From: Polynucleobacter sp. MG-6-Vaara-E2
GTDB lineage: Bacteria; Pseudomonadota; Gammaproteobacteria; Burkholderiales; Burkholderiaceae
DNA: 64,000 bases
Reading direction: 5' to 3'
NCBI RefSeq assembly: GCF_018687695.1
Contig: NZ_CP061303.1
Coordinates: forward strand, 620,001 to 684,000
Shown here: piece after piece, positions 25,287 through 35,500 of the stretch
How the letters are laid out: every line of letters starts with the position of its first letter
Numbering within the stretch: position 1 is the first letter of the stretch
Program-made: the position numbers and the translations under genes
Notes under the pieces: model-generated
Seen by the model: the letters and a program-made list of their open reading frames with translations, nothing else
What the model was told of the DNA's origin: nothing
Database searches by the model: none

Positions 25287-27005
25287 TTATTCCGGAATGA
25301 CTTCGTAGAGACGCAAACGTTCATCGCGGTCAGCAGCGCGACGATCTTCCCAGAGCAGATGGAGCTTTTTATTGTTGAGTTGCGCATAAGCCTGCGCTTC
25401 AGATTGGTTATGCGTGAGCATCCAAGGGCAATTTGGATCATCGCGTAAATTGAGTTTGGTGAAGTAGTCAAAGGATGCCAATTGGGCAAGGCCAATATTG
25501 CTAGTGTTGATACAGCCAGCATCAACAGGTACTACTTGTGCAAGGCGTGCAGAGACTGGGCGATAGGTTTTAGCGTAGTTAATGGTTGGCAACCACAAAG
25601 TCATGAGTAATACCCACATCAGGGTCGTGCCTGATGCTGAAATAATTAAGCAACGCCAGATTTCTTTAGGGGCGCGAGAGGTTCTCCAGCGCACAACAGA
25701 AAGCCAGACACCCGTAATTACAAGAGCAACGATAAAAGCAAGCCAATTAAATTGACCCTCAAAGCCTGGTAATAGACGAGAGATATTGGCGGCAGTAGAT
25801 TCTGGGTAGCCAGTCACTTTTGCTAACCAAATAATCCAAATGGCTAGCGCGATTAGCGTAAAGCTAAACATAGCAAACCAATCGATAAAGCTAATCATGC
25901 TGCGCTTAAGAATTGGTAAGCTAAAAGCCGCAATGATGGATAGGCTTGGAATCAGAATCATGAGGTCATGTTCATTTGCCTCAAGACGAAACAGAACATA
26001 GATCAAGCTGCCGATAAATAAACTAAGTGGAATGCAAAGGTGAGGGGCGCGCGATGAACCCGCTTCTTTTACTCTGCCCCAATGCGCTAGGGAGATTGCG
26101 GCAAGTGGCCATACTGGCCATGCATACGCCCAAAAGTTCACACTCAAGAAACCGAGCGATTCAATCGAGGGTGATGCACGCATCTCTGGCATATTGCGCC
26201 AACCTTCTTCTGCAATATGACGCCACTCCACTGGCAAACCTGTGATGTACCAAAGCAGTGGCCAAATTCCGAAACCGATTAAACCTAAAACGGTGCTGGC
26301 AAGCGTCCAACGAAAGCGCAACTTGGCATTGCTAGCAACGACGGCAATGATGGTGGAGCTAACAATGAGCAGACTTAAAGTGAGATTGCTAGAGAGCGCC
26401 ACAATTGCGATACCTAGGCCAGTCCATAGACCGCCTTGCCATGGTTTATCCAAGCCACGCACAGTGCCATAGAGCACAATGCTAATGCCCATTAATTGAG
26501 CCATCATGGGCGTTGTCTCATGGGCGCGCTGAGCAAGACCAACGCATGCTAAGAAGATTAATAGTGCGCCATCGGCAAGCGTCATGCCGTAACTCTTCAG
26601 ATCAGGTTGACCTCCAACTGCTAGGGCCATGGGTTGCACTTCACGACGACGACCCAATAAATAAGTTGCGTACCAAATTGCTAATGCAGCAGCAAAGAAA
26701 CAAATCGCAGAATATAAACGTGCCGCATTGGCTGCGCCAATCCAGCCCCCAAACAATTTAATCAGAGTAGCGCCCATCCAATAAGGAAGCGGCGTGCCTA
26801 ATGAGAGGTCGCGCCCCGCTAAGTGAGGAACCAGCCAATCGATAGAGTTGCCGCGGAACAAAGTCCACATGCCTCCAAAGCCAATAGCATCCTCATTCTT
26901 CCAAGGATCACGAAAGAAGAGACCTGCAAAACCATAAACTAAAGTCAGCGCAAAAATAATGATGCGCGGAATTGATTTAGTAGCAGCAGCGGTTAATTTG
27001 ACCAT
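25287..27005 (-). CDS. ArnT/PMT-like membrane glycosyltransferase
   Basis: A 572-residue integral membrane protein with roughly 11-13 helices and a C-terminal soluble part (from about residue 490). The first periplasmic loop begins FRDPWKNEDAIGFGGMW, a form of the D-E/E-D motif used by GT-C glycosyltransferases of the ArnT/PMT type to bind the lipid-phosphate-sugar donor. It would transfer a sugar from a polyprenyl-phosphate carrier to lipid A, protein or another acceptor on the periplasmic side. The acceptor is unknown. It is in an operon with the MATE gene and follows a terminator. Confidence 0.78.
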   Translation of the reverse strand: MVKLTAAATKSIPRIIIFALTLVYGFAGLFFRDPWKNEDAIGFGGMWTLFRGNSIDWLVPHLAGRDLSLGTPLPYWMGATLIKLFGGWIGAANAARLYSAICFFAAALAIWYATYLLGRRREVQPMALAVGGQPDLKSYGMTLADGALLIFLACVGLAQRAHETTPMMAQLMGISIVLYGTVRGLDKPWQGGLWTGLGIAIVALSSNLTLSLLIVSSTIIAVVASNAKLRFRWTLASTVLGLIGFGIWPLLWYITGLPVEWRHIAEEGWRNMPEMRASPSIESLGFLSVNFWAYAWPVWPLAAISLAHWGRVKEAGSSRAPHLCIPLSLFIGSLIYVLFRLEANEHDLMILIPSLSIIAAFSLPILKRSMISFIDWFAMFSFTLIALAIWIIWLAKVTGYPESTAANISRLLPGFEGQFNWLAFIVALVITGVWLSVVRWRTSRAPKEIWRCLIISASGTTLMWVLLMTLWLPTINYAKTYRPVSARLAQVVPVDAGCINTSNIGLAQLASFDYFTKLNLRDDPNCPWMLTHNQSEAQAYAQLNNKKLHLLWEDRRAADRDERLRLYEVIPE

Positions 27006-27029
27006 GAACTCTATTTAAGCAAAACAAGC

Positions 27030-27056
27030 AATAAAAAAGGCAGCAAACGCTGCCTT
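27030..27056 (-). terminator. intrinsic terminator of the L31 gene
   Basis: On the minus strand, the hairpin GGCAGC-GTTT-GCTGCC is followed by TTTTTTAT. It separates the ribosomal protein gene from the glycosyltransferase gene. Confidence 0.85.
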
Positions 27057-27106
27057 GATTATCTCGCAGAGAAGGGCATTGCCATACCCTGCGAATATGA
27101 GGTGTA

Positions 27107-27454
27107 TTAAGCCTTCTTCTTAGCTGGCTTTTCAGCAGCTTTAGCTTCTGCAGCAGCAGCTTTCTTCTCAGCTGTTTTAGCAGCGCCATCACCGGAAGCC
27201 TTAGCAACTGCTTTGGTACCGAATTTCTGACGGAATTTCTCAACACGACCAGCGGTATCCATGATTTTTTGGGTGCCAGTGTAGAAAGGGTGTGATTCAG
27301 ATGAAGTCTCGATCTTGGCCAAAGGATATTCTTTGCCATCTTCCCACTTGATAGTCTCTTTAGTAGACATTGTGGAGCGAGTCTTGAAGCTGAAGTTGTT
27401 TGAAACGTCTACAAAGACGATTTCACGATATTCGGGGTGAATGCCAGGTTTCAT
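27107..27454 (-). CDS. rpmE2: 50S ribosomal protein L31 type B with long Lys/Ala tail
   Basis: A 115-residue L31. Residues 1-80 match the zinc-independent type B (MKPGIHPEYREIVFVD, S-S-E-S-H-P-F-Y-T-G, then V-E-K-F-R-Q-K-F-G), with no CxxC pair. The remaining 35 residues are an Ala/Lys/Glu-rich tail, so the protein is longer than the usual about 85. The ATG at 27454 has an AGGA box six bases upstream; in-frame starts further up are not needed. Type B L31 in other bacteria replaces the zinc-binding form under zinc shortage. Confidence 0.9.
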   Translation of the reverse strand: MKPGIHPEYREIVFVDVSNNFSFKTRSTMSTKETIKWEDGKEYPLAKIETSSESHPFYTGTQKIMDTAGRVEKFRQKFGTKAVAKASGDGAAKTAEKKAAAAEAKAAEKPAKKKA

Positions 27455-27593
27455 TTTGAGTCCTATTAGCGGGTAGCCGTTCAAGTTATTGAGAACTTCT
27501 TAACCTAAATACTTTCCCAAGTTAAAAGCAGCTACAGAAGTAGCAAAAGCGAAATTATGCCATGAAATCAACAACAAAGCGCACTTTCGGGGT

Positions 27594-27616
27594 CCAAAAA
27601 GGGCTAAAACAGCCCT
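27594..27616 (-). terminator. intrinsic terminator after rho
   Basis: On the minus strand, the stem AGGGCT-GTTTT-AGCCCT is followed by TTTTTGG, 14 bases past the rho stop codon. Confidence 0.75.
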
Positions 27617-27629
27617 CTAAACCCCTAAA

Positions 27630-28892
27630 TTAGCCTCCGCGCCGCATCAGGTCGAAGAATTCACCGTTGTTTTTGGTCGATTTAAGCTTATCAACGATGA
27701 AGTTCATCGCCTCGATATCGTCCATATCGGCCAACAATTTGCGCAATACCCAGATCTTTTGGAGGTTCTCAGGTTTAACCAAGAGTTCCTCACGGCGGGT
27801 GCCAGACTTATTGAGGTTGATCGATGGGTAAACACGACGCTCAGCCAAGCGACGCTCAAGGTGAACTTCCATATTGCCGGTACCTTTGAATTCCTCATAG
27901 ATGAGGTCATCCATACGGCTACCCGTTTCAATCAGGGCTGTAGCGATGATGGTCAATGAGCCGCCTTCTTCAATGTTACGTGCCGCACCAAAGAAACGTT
28001 TTGGACGTTGCAATGCGTTTGCATCCACACCGCCAGAAAGCACCTTACCTGAAGAAGGAACGACGGTGTTGTACGCGCGTGCCAAACGGGTAATTGAGTC
28101 AAGCAAGATGATGACATCTTTACCCATTTCTACCAAACGTTTTGCTTTTTCAATCACCATCTCGGCAACTTGTACGTGACGCACTGCAGGTTCATCAAAG
28201 GTAGAGGCAACCACTTCACCGCGAACGGAGCGTTGCATCTCAGTTACTTCCTCGGGACGCTCATCAACGAGCAAGACAATCAAAATCGCATCTGGATTGT
28301 TTGCAGAAATCGCATGAGCGATGTGCTGCATCATCACAGTCTTACCGGATTTTGGTGAGGCTACGATCAAGCCACGCTGGCCGTAACCAATCGGGGAGAT
28401 CATATCGATAATGCGGCCAGTCAGGTTCTCTTCGGCCTTGATATCGCGCTCTAAACCGATCACACGGTTTGGGTGCAAAGGCGTTAAGTTTTCAAACATG
28501 ATGCGGTTCTTGAGGGCTTCAGGAGCCAAACCATTGATCTTGTCGACCTTAACCAAGGCAAAGTAACGCTCACCATCTTTAGGGGTGCGAACTTCACCTT
28601 CTACGCTGTCACCAGTGTGCAGGTTAAAGCGGCGAATCTGTGCAGGAGAAATATAAATATCGTCCGGTGAAGCCATGTAAGAAGCTTCAGGGGAGCGCAA
28701 GAAACCAAAGCCATCAGGCAACACTTCCAAAGTGCCGTCACCGAAAACGGTTTCACCTGCTTTAGCGCGTTTCTTCAGAATCGCAAACATCAATTCTTGT
28801 TTGCGCATCCGTTGGGTGTTTTCAATCTCCAAGCCAGCTGCCATTTCGAGCAGAGCGGATACGTGGAGGCCTTTGAGTTCAGTTAATTGCAT
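27630..28892 (-). CDS. rho: transcription termination factor Rho
   Basis: A 420-residue hexameric RNA/DNA helicase that ends transcription of untranslated RNA. The N-terminal RNA-binding domain has the cold-shock-like motif DGFGFLRSP near 59-67. The ATPase core has Walker A ASPKSGKTVMMQH near 179-191, the Q-loop and R-loop region, Walker B IILLDSITRLARAYN near 260, and the closing F-F-D-L-M-R-R. Length matches E. coli Rho (419). It is placed next to trxA on the same strand, an arrangement seen in many proteobacteria. Confidence 0.97.
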   Translation of the reverse strand: MQLTELKGLHVSALLEMAAGLEIENTQRMRKQELMFAILKKRAKAGETVFGDGTLEVLPDGFGFLRSPEASYMASPDDIYISPAQIRRFNLHTGDSVEGEVRTPKDGERYFALVKVDKINGLAPEALKNRIMFENLTPLHPNRVIGLERDIKAEENLTGRIIDMISPIGYGQRGLIVASPKSGKTVMMQHIAHAISANNPDAILIVLLVDERPEEVTEMQRSVRGEVVASTFDEPAVRHVQVAEMVIEKAKRLVEMGKDVIILLDSITRLARAYNTVVPSSGKVLSGGVDANALQRPKRFFGAARNIEEGGSLTIIATALIETGSRMDDLIYEEFKGTGNMEVHLERRLAERRVYPSINLNKSGTRREELLVKPENLQKIWVLRKLLADMDDIEAMNFIVDKLKSTKNNGEFFDLMRRGG

Positions 28893-29121
28893 GTGGTTCT
28901 CGGGTGTTGATAAGAATGAATAAGGGAAATGTGTTTTGGGGTATCGCCGCGCTGATTGAGATCACGCAGATATGGAAAAACAGAATTTTGGAAATTTGCT
29001 AAAAGAGGGGGAGGTAAATTGCTGGAAAGGGCGCGTTCTTTAAAACATTCTTAGAGGCGCTGAAATACTGTTAAATGCAATACTACACTAAAAAATGGGT
29101 CTGACAAGAACTAGAAACACG

Positions 29122-29157
29122 TAAAAACCACAGGCTCAACTGATGAACCTGTGGTCT
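29122..29157 (-). terminator. intrinsic terminator after trxA
   Basis: On the minus strand, an ACCACAGG...CCTGTGGT hairpin (12-13 base loop with partial pairing) leads into TTTTTAC, directly after the trxA stop codon. Confidence 0.8.
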
Positions 29158-29165
29158 GGGATGAT

Positions 29166-29492
29166 TTACAGATGACTATCAATAAATGCAGTCAACTGAG
29201 ATTTTGCCAAAGCGCCTACTTTTTGAGCAGCTACAGTGCCATTTTTGAATAGGATCAAGGTTGGAATGCCACGGATATTGAACTGGGCGGGCACGCCTTG
29301 GTTCTCATCTACGTTCATTTTTGCAATTTGCAGCTTGTCGCCATACTCGCCTGAGAGCTCTTCTAGGATTGGACCAATCATTTTGCAAGGACCACACCAC
29401 TCAGCCCAGAAGTCGAGCAGAACAGGTTTATCGGACTTGAGGACGTCTTGTTCGAAAGAGGCGTCAGTTACATATTTAATGCCGGCACTCAT
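29166..29492 (-). CDS. trxA: thioredoxin 1
   Basis: A 108-residue cytoplasmic thioredoxin that reduces protein disulfides. The active site is Cys33-Gly-Pro-Cys36 within FWAEWCGPCKMIGP, and the cis-Pro is in RGIPTLILFKNG near residue 75. Length and motifs match E. coli TrxA closely. It lies upstream of rho but has its own terminator, so the two are probably separate units. Confidence 0.97.
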   Translation of the reverse strand: MSAGIKYVTDASFEQDVLKSDKPVLLDFWAEWCGPCKMIGPILEELSGEYGDKLQIAKMNVDENQGVPAQFNIRGIPTLILFKNGTVAAQKVGALAKSQLTAFIDSHL

Positions 29493-29598
29493 GAAAATTC
29501 CTTATTTGGGCGTAATTAGTTTATTTAGTTATGGCGTTACAGCGCTTATATTAGCAATAAGCGAAACATTCTGCTCAAAATAGATAAATACTCAATTA

Positions 29599-32568
29599 AT
29601 GTCTTCCCCATTTCCCGCCATTTCTAACCAAAAGCAAGTGCAGTCTTGGGCAATTACGCCTGATGCTGGCGCGCTTGAGCAGTTGGCCAAAGGCATATGG
29701 GATTGTGCGCTACAAACTAAACAACGCCCTCTAGTAGTGCTCAGTACTGCAGGCCCTCTGATTGGGGTAAGGGCTGCACTCGAAAAGTATCGTCCCTCAA
29801 ACCTTGATCCCCAGATTGCATTCTTACCGCAAGTCATTAGTTTTACTGACTGGTTAGAAGCGGCGCCAGGTGCATGGAAGTTTCCTAAGAAACAAACAGA
29901 CCTTGAGAGATGGTTGGGTGTCTATTCCACTTTGCGCAATCACAAAGATTTGCAAGCATGGTTTAAAGCAGAAAGTGAAAATGGTGCTTGGGGATTAGCG
30001 CAAGCAATTGTGCAAGCATGCGATACCTTATCCAAAGCAATCAGCCCTCAATTGCAAAAACAGATTCACGCATTGATGAAGGAGGGGCACGCCAAGCAGA
30101 GCAATATCGGCGAGACATCTCTTGCTCAAGTACAAGGATTATTAGATGCAACTGTAGCTAAAGTCTATTCAGGTATGGCGCGCAAGGTTGTAGATCAAGA
30201 AACCAAAGTTTTGCTGACCTTCTGGCGATATACCGCTAGTCTTAGTGATCCAGTATTTCGTAATCAGTTTGCAATGGCTGCGCATCTTGAGGTTGCTGCG
30301 CAAGCTGTAAATCAAGCAAGACCACTCATTTGGGTAGAGACGGCTGACCCAACCCCAATTGATCAAGAGATCATTAGCAATTTACTAAATGCATGCGTAC
30401 AGTATGTTCCTGTGATTGAGGCCAAGATGGATTGGTGCAATGTAGGCCTTTGGGCGGAAGCTATAGGCACAGAAGATGCTCAAGCAAAAGCACTTATGAA
30501 TGCCAAAAGTGCACGAAGTAAAGAGTGGCGTTTGATTTCGGCCAAGCGCTTCGAAGAATTGGCATGGGCAGCGGCTAAGACTATTGAGCAGCATCTGATT
30601 GATGGCAAGACTAAGTTAGCACTGGTTGCTCAAGATCGCTTGGTAGCGAGAAGGGCGCGCGCCTTACTCGCAAGATTAGGGCCTGCTCTCAATATTCGTG
30701 ATGAGACCGGTTGGAAATTGTCTACTACGCGTGCTGCAGCGGCATTGAATAGTTGGCTAGAATTAATCAGAGCACCTAAGGATGGGCCAAGTGCAAAAGC
30801 GTTGCTTGAGTTTTTGCAAAACCCATTTTTAGATCTCGGAAAAATTCTCAATCGCGATCCAGAATCTTGTACTGGCTTGATTGCGGAGCTCGAAGATATC
30901 CTGGTGGCTAGTAAAGCAGAATCTGGCTGGAAAACTTTCTATTTAGCTATAGAGGGCGCACAGGAGAATGCGGCTAAAACTTCTTCCCGCTTACCAAGTG
31001 CCGCCTTGCTCGAAATCTTGCAGTTTGTAAGAGAGCGTCACCACGAGTGGTTAACTCTCAAGGTCGATTGCAATAAGGCTTACACGCTGCTGCAGGCTAA
31101 TCTTGAGGCTGTCGGCATGACTCAGTCCCTCAATCAAGACTCGGCTGGTAAGCAGTTATTGGAGGTGCTCAAAGCATTCGACTTAAGCAAGTCTGAATAT
31201 CAAGAGACGCCAATTCGTTTAAGTGAATGGCTCAGCTTGCTCAAAACCGTTATTGAGAGTGCTAGCTATCAAGAGGCGGGTAAGGAGGCAAAAGCAACGC
31301 TGAGTATTTTGCCGTTGAGTTCGACTCGTCTTCGTGATTTTGAGGCGGTGGTCGTAGTGGGTTGTGATGAGCAGCAGCTACCCGCATATTCAGAGCCACC
31401 ATTATTTTTCTCGGATGCGCTCAATCAACTATTAAAGACCTCTACGATTGCGATGCAGTTTGTCCAGCAGGCGAGAGATCTTTCTCAATTGCTAGTGTCT
31501 TGCCCTAACGTGGACCTTCTGTGGCAAAGCAAGAGTAATAACGGAGAGCCACTAAGACCATCTGCCTGGATTCAGCGTTTACAAAACCAAATTGGGTGGG
31601 AAGCGACCCCAACCCAATTGAAAAAACGCACATTTAAAGCAACCCCATTGGATATGTCAGTGGCAAACTTCGAAGAAGCGCTGCCAATGCCGCTATCGAT
31701 GAGCCCTAGCGCTTATAAGGCTTTGCGGGATTGCCCATATCGTTATTACGTTCGTAGCTTATTAGGTTTACGTAAGAACAAAGGCTTTGATGAAGGTTTT
31801 GATGCTTCATTGGCAGGACAGACATTACACAAACTGCTCAAGCGTTTTTATCAGGCACTTAAAACACAGGAGCATACCAATCCTGCTATCAAAACAGATC
31901 AAGAGCAAAGACGCGCTTGGATGGAAAAAAGTCTGTCCATCCATTCAGAGCAAGAGTTCGCTTCTTTGATTGAGGGTGATGCCAGAGTCATGGGTACGCT
32001 AAGAGATTGGCAAAAACAAATCCCTAGTTTTGTAGATTGGCAATTACAACGTGAGCAAGCTGGCTGGGAATATTTTGATGGCGAAGTGAAGGTCGGATTT
32101 GATTTGCCATTTGAGGACTCTGATGGTAATCCTAAGACGATTCGTATTGAAGGCTTTGCAGATCGCTATGACGTTAACTTAAATGACAGCAAGCTAGCTT
32201 CAGTAATCGATTACAAAAATCAACGTTTTGAGCGAGTGAAAGAGCGCGCAGAACATCTGATGGATGATCCGCAGTTATTAATCTACGCCCGCGCTGCAAA
32301 TGAAGATGCAGAAAACCATAAACTTACTGGACACCAGGTTCAGCAGGCTGAATGGGTGGCCCTGAAAGCCGATCTTTCTAAAAGTGAGCAAAAGGCATTG
32401 CGCGCTCAAGAGGTTGTAGATATGCCTGCCATGATGCAAGCATTTTCTTTGCAAATTACAAAAGATGTTGAACAACTCTGGGCCAAGAAACCTATGCAGG
32501 CATTTGCGCCTGAGGGTGTATGTCAATATTGTGAGGCACGTGGCATCTGCAGAAAGGGTGTTTGGTGA
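29599..32568 (+). CDS. AddB-like recombination nuclease subunit (PD-(D/E)XK)
   Basis: A 989-residue protein of the betaproteobacterial AddB-like group. The C-terminal third is a PD-(D/E)XK nuclease: a Cys in L-R-D-C-P-Y-R-Y-Y-V near residue 713, the catalytic SVIDYKNQR near 870, and a terminal cluster C-Q-Y-C-E-A-R-G-I-C. Together these four Cys match the iron-sulfur nuclease arrangement of AddB. The N-terminal region resembles an inactive helicase; I see no Walker A. It is translationally coupled (GTGA) to the UvrD-like partner. The pair would process double-strand breaks for RecA loading. Confidence 0.85.
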   Translation: MSSPFPAISNQKQVQSWAITPDAGALEQLAKGIWDCALQTKQRPLVVLSTAGPLIGVRAALEKYRPSNLDPQIAFLPQVISFTDWLEAAPGAWKFPKKQTDLERWLGVYSTLRNHKDLQAWFKAESENGAWGLAQAIVQACDTLSKAISPQLQKQIHALMKEGHAKQSNIGETSLAQVQGLLDATVAKVYSGMARKVVDQETKVLLTFWRYTASLSDPVFRNQFAMAAHLEVAAQAVNQARPLIWVETADPTPIDQEIISNLLNACVQYVPVIEAKMDWCNVGLWAEAIGTEDAQAKALMNAKSARSKEWRLISAKRFEELAWAAAKTIEQHLIDGKTKLALVAQDRLVARRARALLARLGPALNIRDETGWKLSTTRAAAALNSWLELIRAPKDGPSAKALLEFLQNPFLDLGKILNRDPESCTGLIAELEDILVASKAESGWKTFYLAIEGAQENAAKTSSRLPSAALLEILQFVRERHHEWLTLKVDCNKAYTLLQANLEAVGMTQSLNQDSAGKQLLEVLKAFDLSKSEYQETPIRLSEWLSLLKTVIESASYQEAGKEAKATLSILPLSSTRLRDFEAVVVVGCDEQQLPAYSEPPLFFSDALNQLLKTSTIAMQFVQQARDLSQLLVSCPNVDLLWQSKSNNGEPLRPSAWIQRLQNQIGWEATPTQLKKRTFKATPLDMSVANFEEALPMPLSMSPSAYKALRDCPYRYYVRSLLGLRKNKGFDEGFDASLAGQTLHKLLKRFYQALKTQEHTNPAIKTDQEQRRAWMEKSLSIHSEQEFASLIEGDARVMGTLRDWQKQIPSFVDWQLQREQAGWEYFDGEVKVGFDLPFEDSDGNPKTIRIEGFADRYDVNLNDSKLASVIDYKNQRFERVKERAEHLMDDPQLLIYARAANEDAENHKLTGHQVQQAEWVALKADLSKSEQKALRAQEVVDMPAMMQAFSLQITKDVEQLWAKKPMQAFAPEGVCQYCEARGICRKGVW

Positions 32569-35500
32569 GTGATCAGCTAAACCTGCCTCCAGAAAAGCAG
32601 CCCTATTCAGAAAAGCTTGCATGTGATCCACAGCGCTCAGTGATTGTTTCTGCCTGTGCGGGTAGTGGTAAGACTTGGTTATTAGTCGCGCGCATGGTGC
32701 GACTCTTGCTAGATGATGTAAAGCCACAGGAAATTCTTGCGCTGACATTTACGCGAAAAGCGGCGCAAGAGATGCGTGATCGTTTGTATGGATTGTTAGA
32801 ACAATTCTCTAAAAGTGATGATGTAGCTTTAATGAAAGAGCTTACTTCTAGGGGTATGGGCCCAGAGCAAGCTGAGAAATCATTACCAAAAGCTAGAGCC
32901 CTTTATGAGCAGGTGCTAGCAAATCCGCAGCCAATCGTGATTGATACTTTTCATGGTTGGTTTGGCAGATTATTGGGCGCCGCCCCAGTATCTCTGGGTA
33001 TTCAGCCTGGATTTAAGCTACGTGAAGATTCTAAGCGCCTTCAAGAAGAGTGTCTCGATGACTGGTGGGGCGATCTCACTCCAGAGCTTAAGGCTCATTA
33101 CGACGTCTTGCTAAAGCATCTTGGCTCACACGAAACCCAAAAACTGTTGATGGGTAGAGGTAGTCTGTTTAAGCAAAGAGGCGCGTGGACTTTCTTTGCC
33201 AAAGATTGTAAGCAATCCGGCAAGAGCCCAATTGAGCGATTAAAGCAAACATTACATAAGCTTAATTTACCCAATCCATTATTGGCGCAGTGGAATGCAC
33301 CGAATGCATTGGCTGATCTAGAGTTTTTAGAATGGTCCTTGAGTAATAGCAGTGCAAATGATCAAAAGTTGGTGCCACACTTATTGCCAGCTATTGCATG
33401 TAAGAAACGTGATGGCGATGTGATGGATATTGCTGTCACTTTGCAAAATGTCTTTCTAACGAAAGACCCTGTGAAGTATCGAGCTGGTAACGATAGCGCT
33501 TTATCTGCATTACAAACTTTTTTAACAAATGCAGGTAAGGCAGATCGTATTGCAGAGTGCATAGCCATCAAACAGGCTTGGGGTCATGCTTTTGAGGACT
33601 ATCTCCAGTGGCAGGCCGAGCAAGACGCCTTCGCAATCAACGAAGCTTGGTTTGCTTTGAATCAATCCATGATGGCGCATGCTAATGCTGCAAAAGAAAA
33701 TATGCGCGTGCGTGACTTTGATGATTTGGAAATAGGTGTCAGTATGCTCATGGGCGATTCTGCGAATGCGGCTTATCTCCAATCTCGTTTAGATGCAAAG
33801 TACAAGCAAATCCTCGTTGATGAGTTTCAAGATACCAATCCATTGCAATGGCAGATATTGCGTGCATGGTTAGCAGGCTATAGCGATGGCGATGAGAAGC
33901 CTAAAGTATTTATTGTGGGTGACCCTAAGCAATCAATTTATCGCTTCCGGCGCGCTGACCCTAGATTATTTGTGAGTGCAAGACAGTTTCTGCATCAGAA
34001 TTTGGGTGCCGCATACATTGAGCAAGATAAAACGCGCCGTAATGCTAAGCAAATTAATACAGCCGTTAATAAGATCTTTAGGGGCGAGCAGATACCCCCA
34101 GAATATCCCTATACCGAGCAAGAAACACTATGGACAAGCCCTCTGGATCAGATCCCTGCAGAGGCTTATGCCAAAGAGGGAGAGATTTATTTGCTACCTC
34201 TCATACCGTATGCAGAAAAACTAGAGAAAGTTAGGCAGGGCAGTGCTTTTGATAAAGCCATTGCAGACTCAAGTGAGACGGTTGCTGCATTACAGCGCCA
34301 GCAAGAGGGTGAATTGGTAGCTCGCCTCATTAAAGAAATGATTGCTACACGAAAAGTAGCGGATAAAGAGGGTGGCAAGGAGATTTGGCGCGAGGCGAGA
34401 GCAAGCGATTTCTTGTTGTTAGTAAAACGCCGAAAATTTTTACCTCAGTATGAGAGGGCACTACGTGAGGCAGACCTTGCATATGAGAGTTCACGCTTAG
34501 GCGGTTTATTGAACACCCTCGAGATTGATGACCTGATTGCTCTACTAACAGCACTGGTAACGCCGCGCCATGATTTACCTCTGGCACAGGTTTTGCGAAG
34601 TCCAATCTTTGGTTTTTCTGAAAAACAGATGCAGCGCTTGGCTATTGCAATGACATCTGGGCAATATCGCTCCTGGTGGGATGCCTTACAAGATAGTCAA
34701 GATGCTAATACGCAAGTAGCCGCACGATATCTCAAGCACTGGCACCTCTTGGGTGAGCGGCTACCAGTTCACGATTTATTAGATCGTATCTATCAGGAGG
34801 GTGATGTTCGTCTTAAATACGCTGCCGTTTACCAAGATATTGATCGTCCACAAGTATTGGCGAACTTGGATGCATTTTTAGAAGTGGCGCTCAATCAAGA
34901 TGGTGGTCAATATCCAAGCTTAAGTCGTTTTATTCAAGAAATTAATATCAAGCGTCGCGGCGATGATGATGAGACGCCTGATGAGGGCGATGTGGATGCT
35001 GCCAGTGATGACAGTCTTGTTGACATCGATGAAGAGAGCGAGATGTCAGAGGAGGATCGTCACAAGCGCGTACGTCTGATGACGATTCACGGAGCAAAAG
35101 GATTAGAGTCGCCGTTTGTCATTATGTTAGACGCTAACAATACTGATACCAATATTGATTACAGTGGCGTCTTAATTGATTGGTCACCTGAAGAAGAGAG
35201 TCCATCACACCTTTCTCTGTTCACCTCCAAAACATTAACGAGTCCACGAGTTGATATCAATAAGGAAGAAAAGCGCATTGGTGAAAACGAAAACTGGAAT
35301 TTGCTCTACGTAGCTATGACCCGTGCTCGTCAAGGCTTGTGGATCAGCGGTGATGCTCAGAAGCCCACCAAGAATCATCCTGATGGTTTAGATAAAACCT
35401 CTTGGTACGGCAAAGCTCATGCCGCTGGACTGCCAATCTATCAAGTTACACAAGAGTTGGTTAATAAGGCCAAGGATTCGAAGGTTAAGTCCAAAATTGC

